From contig NC_007964.1 in the NCBI RefSeq assembly GCF_000013885.1, forward strand, positions 1,908,001-1,972,000: a stretch of 64,000 nucleotides of DNA, written 5' to 3'. The stretch's first letter is position 1. Every line of letters begins with the position of its first letter. Made by a program: the position numbers and the translations under genes. This stretch comes from Nitrobacter hamburgensis X14. Lineage in GTDB: Bacteria > Pseudomonadota > Alphaproteobacteria > Rhizobiales > Xanthobacteraceae. The notes under the pieces are model-generated. The model saw only the letters and a list, made by a program, of their open reading frames with translations, was not told the DNA's origin and searched no databases. Shown piece by piece: positions 63,428-64,000 of the stretch.

Positions 63428-63867
63428 TCCTCGAAACCACACAGGGACCCGTGACCATCGAGATGCGTCCCGATCTCGCTCCCGGTCATGTTGCGCGGAT
63501 CAAGGAGCTGGTGCGTGAAGGCTTCTACGACGGCATCGTCTTCCATCGCGTGATCGACGGCTTCATGGCGCAGACCGGATGCCCCCAAGGCACCGGGACG
63601 GGCGGCTCGGGCACGAAACTGAAGGCCGAGTTCAACAACGAACCGCACGTGCGCGGCACCGCATCCATGGCGCGGGCGCAAAGCCCGGATTCCGCCGACA
63701 GTCAGTTCTTCATCTGCTTCGACGAAGCGTCGTTCCTGGACCGGCAATATACCGTTTGGGGCAAGGTGACCGAAGGCATGGAGAACGTCGACAAGATCAA
63801 GCGCGGCGAGCCGGTGCAAAACCCCGACAAGATCGTCAAGGCGCGTATGGCTGCCGATGCGGCTTGA
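63403..63867 (+). CDS. ppiB: Cytosolic cyclophilin-type peptidyl-prolyl isomerase
   Basis: A 154-residue single-domain cyclophilin without signal peptide. Signatures: FYDGIVFHRVIDGFMAQTGC, KAEFNNEPHVRGTASMARAQ, SPDSADSQFFICFDEASFLD, WGKVTEGMENVD. ATG 63403 (MADNDNTLILETTQGP) follows GAGAGAAGAGAGC. It is a paralogue of the exported enzyme upstream. A family E repeat separates it from queA. Confidence 0.94.
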   Translation: MADNDNTLILETTQGPVTIEMRPDLAPGHVARIKELVREGFYDGIVFHRVIDGFMAQTGCPQGTGTGGSGTKLKAEFNNEPHVRGTASMARAQSPDSADSQFFICFDEASFLDRQYTVWGKVTEGMENVDKIKRGEPVQNPDKIVKARMAADAA

Positions 63868-63879
63868 ACGCTGACACCC

Positions 63880-63969
63880 ATCATGCGCGGGCTTGACCCG
63901 CGCATCCTTCCATCCTCACAAGAGTCCTTCGAAGAAGATGGATTGCCGGGTCGAGCCCGGCAATGACGG
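63880..63969 (-). repeat. Dispersed repeat, family E, copy 2
   Basis: Reverse copy of 49714-49795: palindromes ATGCGCGGGCTTGACCCGCG and TTGCCGGGTCGAGCCCGGCA with a spacer of about 37 bp. It fills the ppiB-queA gap. Confidence 0.8.
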
Positions 63970-63977
63970 CTTACAGT

Positions 63978-64000
63978 ATGCGCACCGATCTCTTCGATTT
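63978..64000 (+). CDS. queA: Start of queA (partial)
   Basis: ATG 63978 begins MRTDLFDF, the family N-terminus of S-adenosylmethionine:tRNA ribosyltransferase-isomerase, which makes epoxyqueuosine in tRNA. Only eight codons are inside the window. In relatives the coaD-ppi-ppi-queA order is standard, which supports the call. Confidence 0.7.

Overview
The window looks like chromosome of a Bradyrhizobiaceae alphaproteobacterium (Nitrobacter / Rhodopseudomonas / Bradyrhizobium group). The evidence is the GC-rich housekeeping order lpxB-gltA-gltX ... comEC-lexA-moeA-moaC-trpC-trpD-ppiD-tpiA-secG-pyrG-kdsA ... eno-ftsB-pdhABC-lpd ... dgt-argS-SPOR-nagZ-scpA-scpB ... gyrA-coaD-ppi-ppi-queA. Other supports are a lipoyl domain fused to E1-beta, an alphaproteobacterial GTTC-N7-GTTC LexA box in front of lexA, and several dispersed palindromic repeat families of this group. 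The species cannot be fixed from sequence reading alone.
Layout: 1-5.2 kb holds the end of lpxB, then gltA, gltX and glnS. From 5.2 to 21.5 kb lies comEC, split by a 14-kb integrated element (6428-20406). From 21.6 to 29.2 kb runs a minus-strand block of lexA, moeA, moaC, trpC, trpD and ppiD, broken by a plus-strand SPW gene and repeats. From 29.4 to 47.3 kb the genes serve central metabolism and envelope (tpiA, secG, pyrG, kdsA, an MFS transporter, an outer-membrane barrel, queF, eno, hydrolases, ftsB and the whole pyruvate dehydrogenase complex). From 47.5 to 64 kb come a dehydratase remnant, an exoR-like Sel1 gene, xthA, erpA, dgt, argS, SPOR, nagZ, scpAB, marC, gyrA, coaD, two cyclophilins and the first codons of queA.
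The main discovery target is the element inside comEC. It is bounded by a perfect 16-bp repeat that splits comEC exactly at its conserved HPSFQ-MSFAA motif; joining the two repeats restores the reading frame there. It encodes a full HK97-type head and packaging set (portal, protease, major capsid, connector, adaptor, HNH, TerS, TerL) and no recognisable tail, lysis or CI-like repressor gene. Its first gene encodes a winged-helix protein with four 18-bp palindromic iterons followed by a large inverted repeat inside the coding sequence, an arrangement like the lambda O / ori region. A LexA box lies 13 bp before that gene's start codon, so host LexA may act as its repressor. This resembles the capsid-forming phage-inducible chromosomal islands (cf-PICIs), which make their own heads and borrow helper-phage tails; a decayed prophage is the main alternative. 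Signs of decay exist: the integrase lacks its N-terminal arm-binding region, one early gene is frameshifted, and comEC carries two further frameshifts in its 3' half.
Elsewhere, at least five families of dispersed palindromic repeats fill intergenic space. One lies inside the end of trpC and supplies its last eleven residues and stop codon. A tRNA-like fragment is read as part of the E2 linker of pyruvate dehydrogenase.
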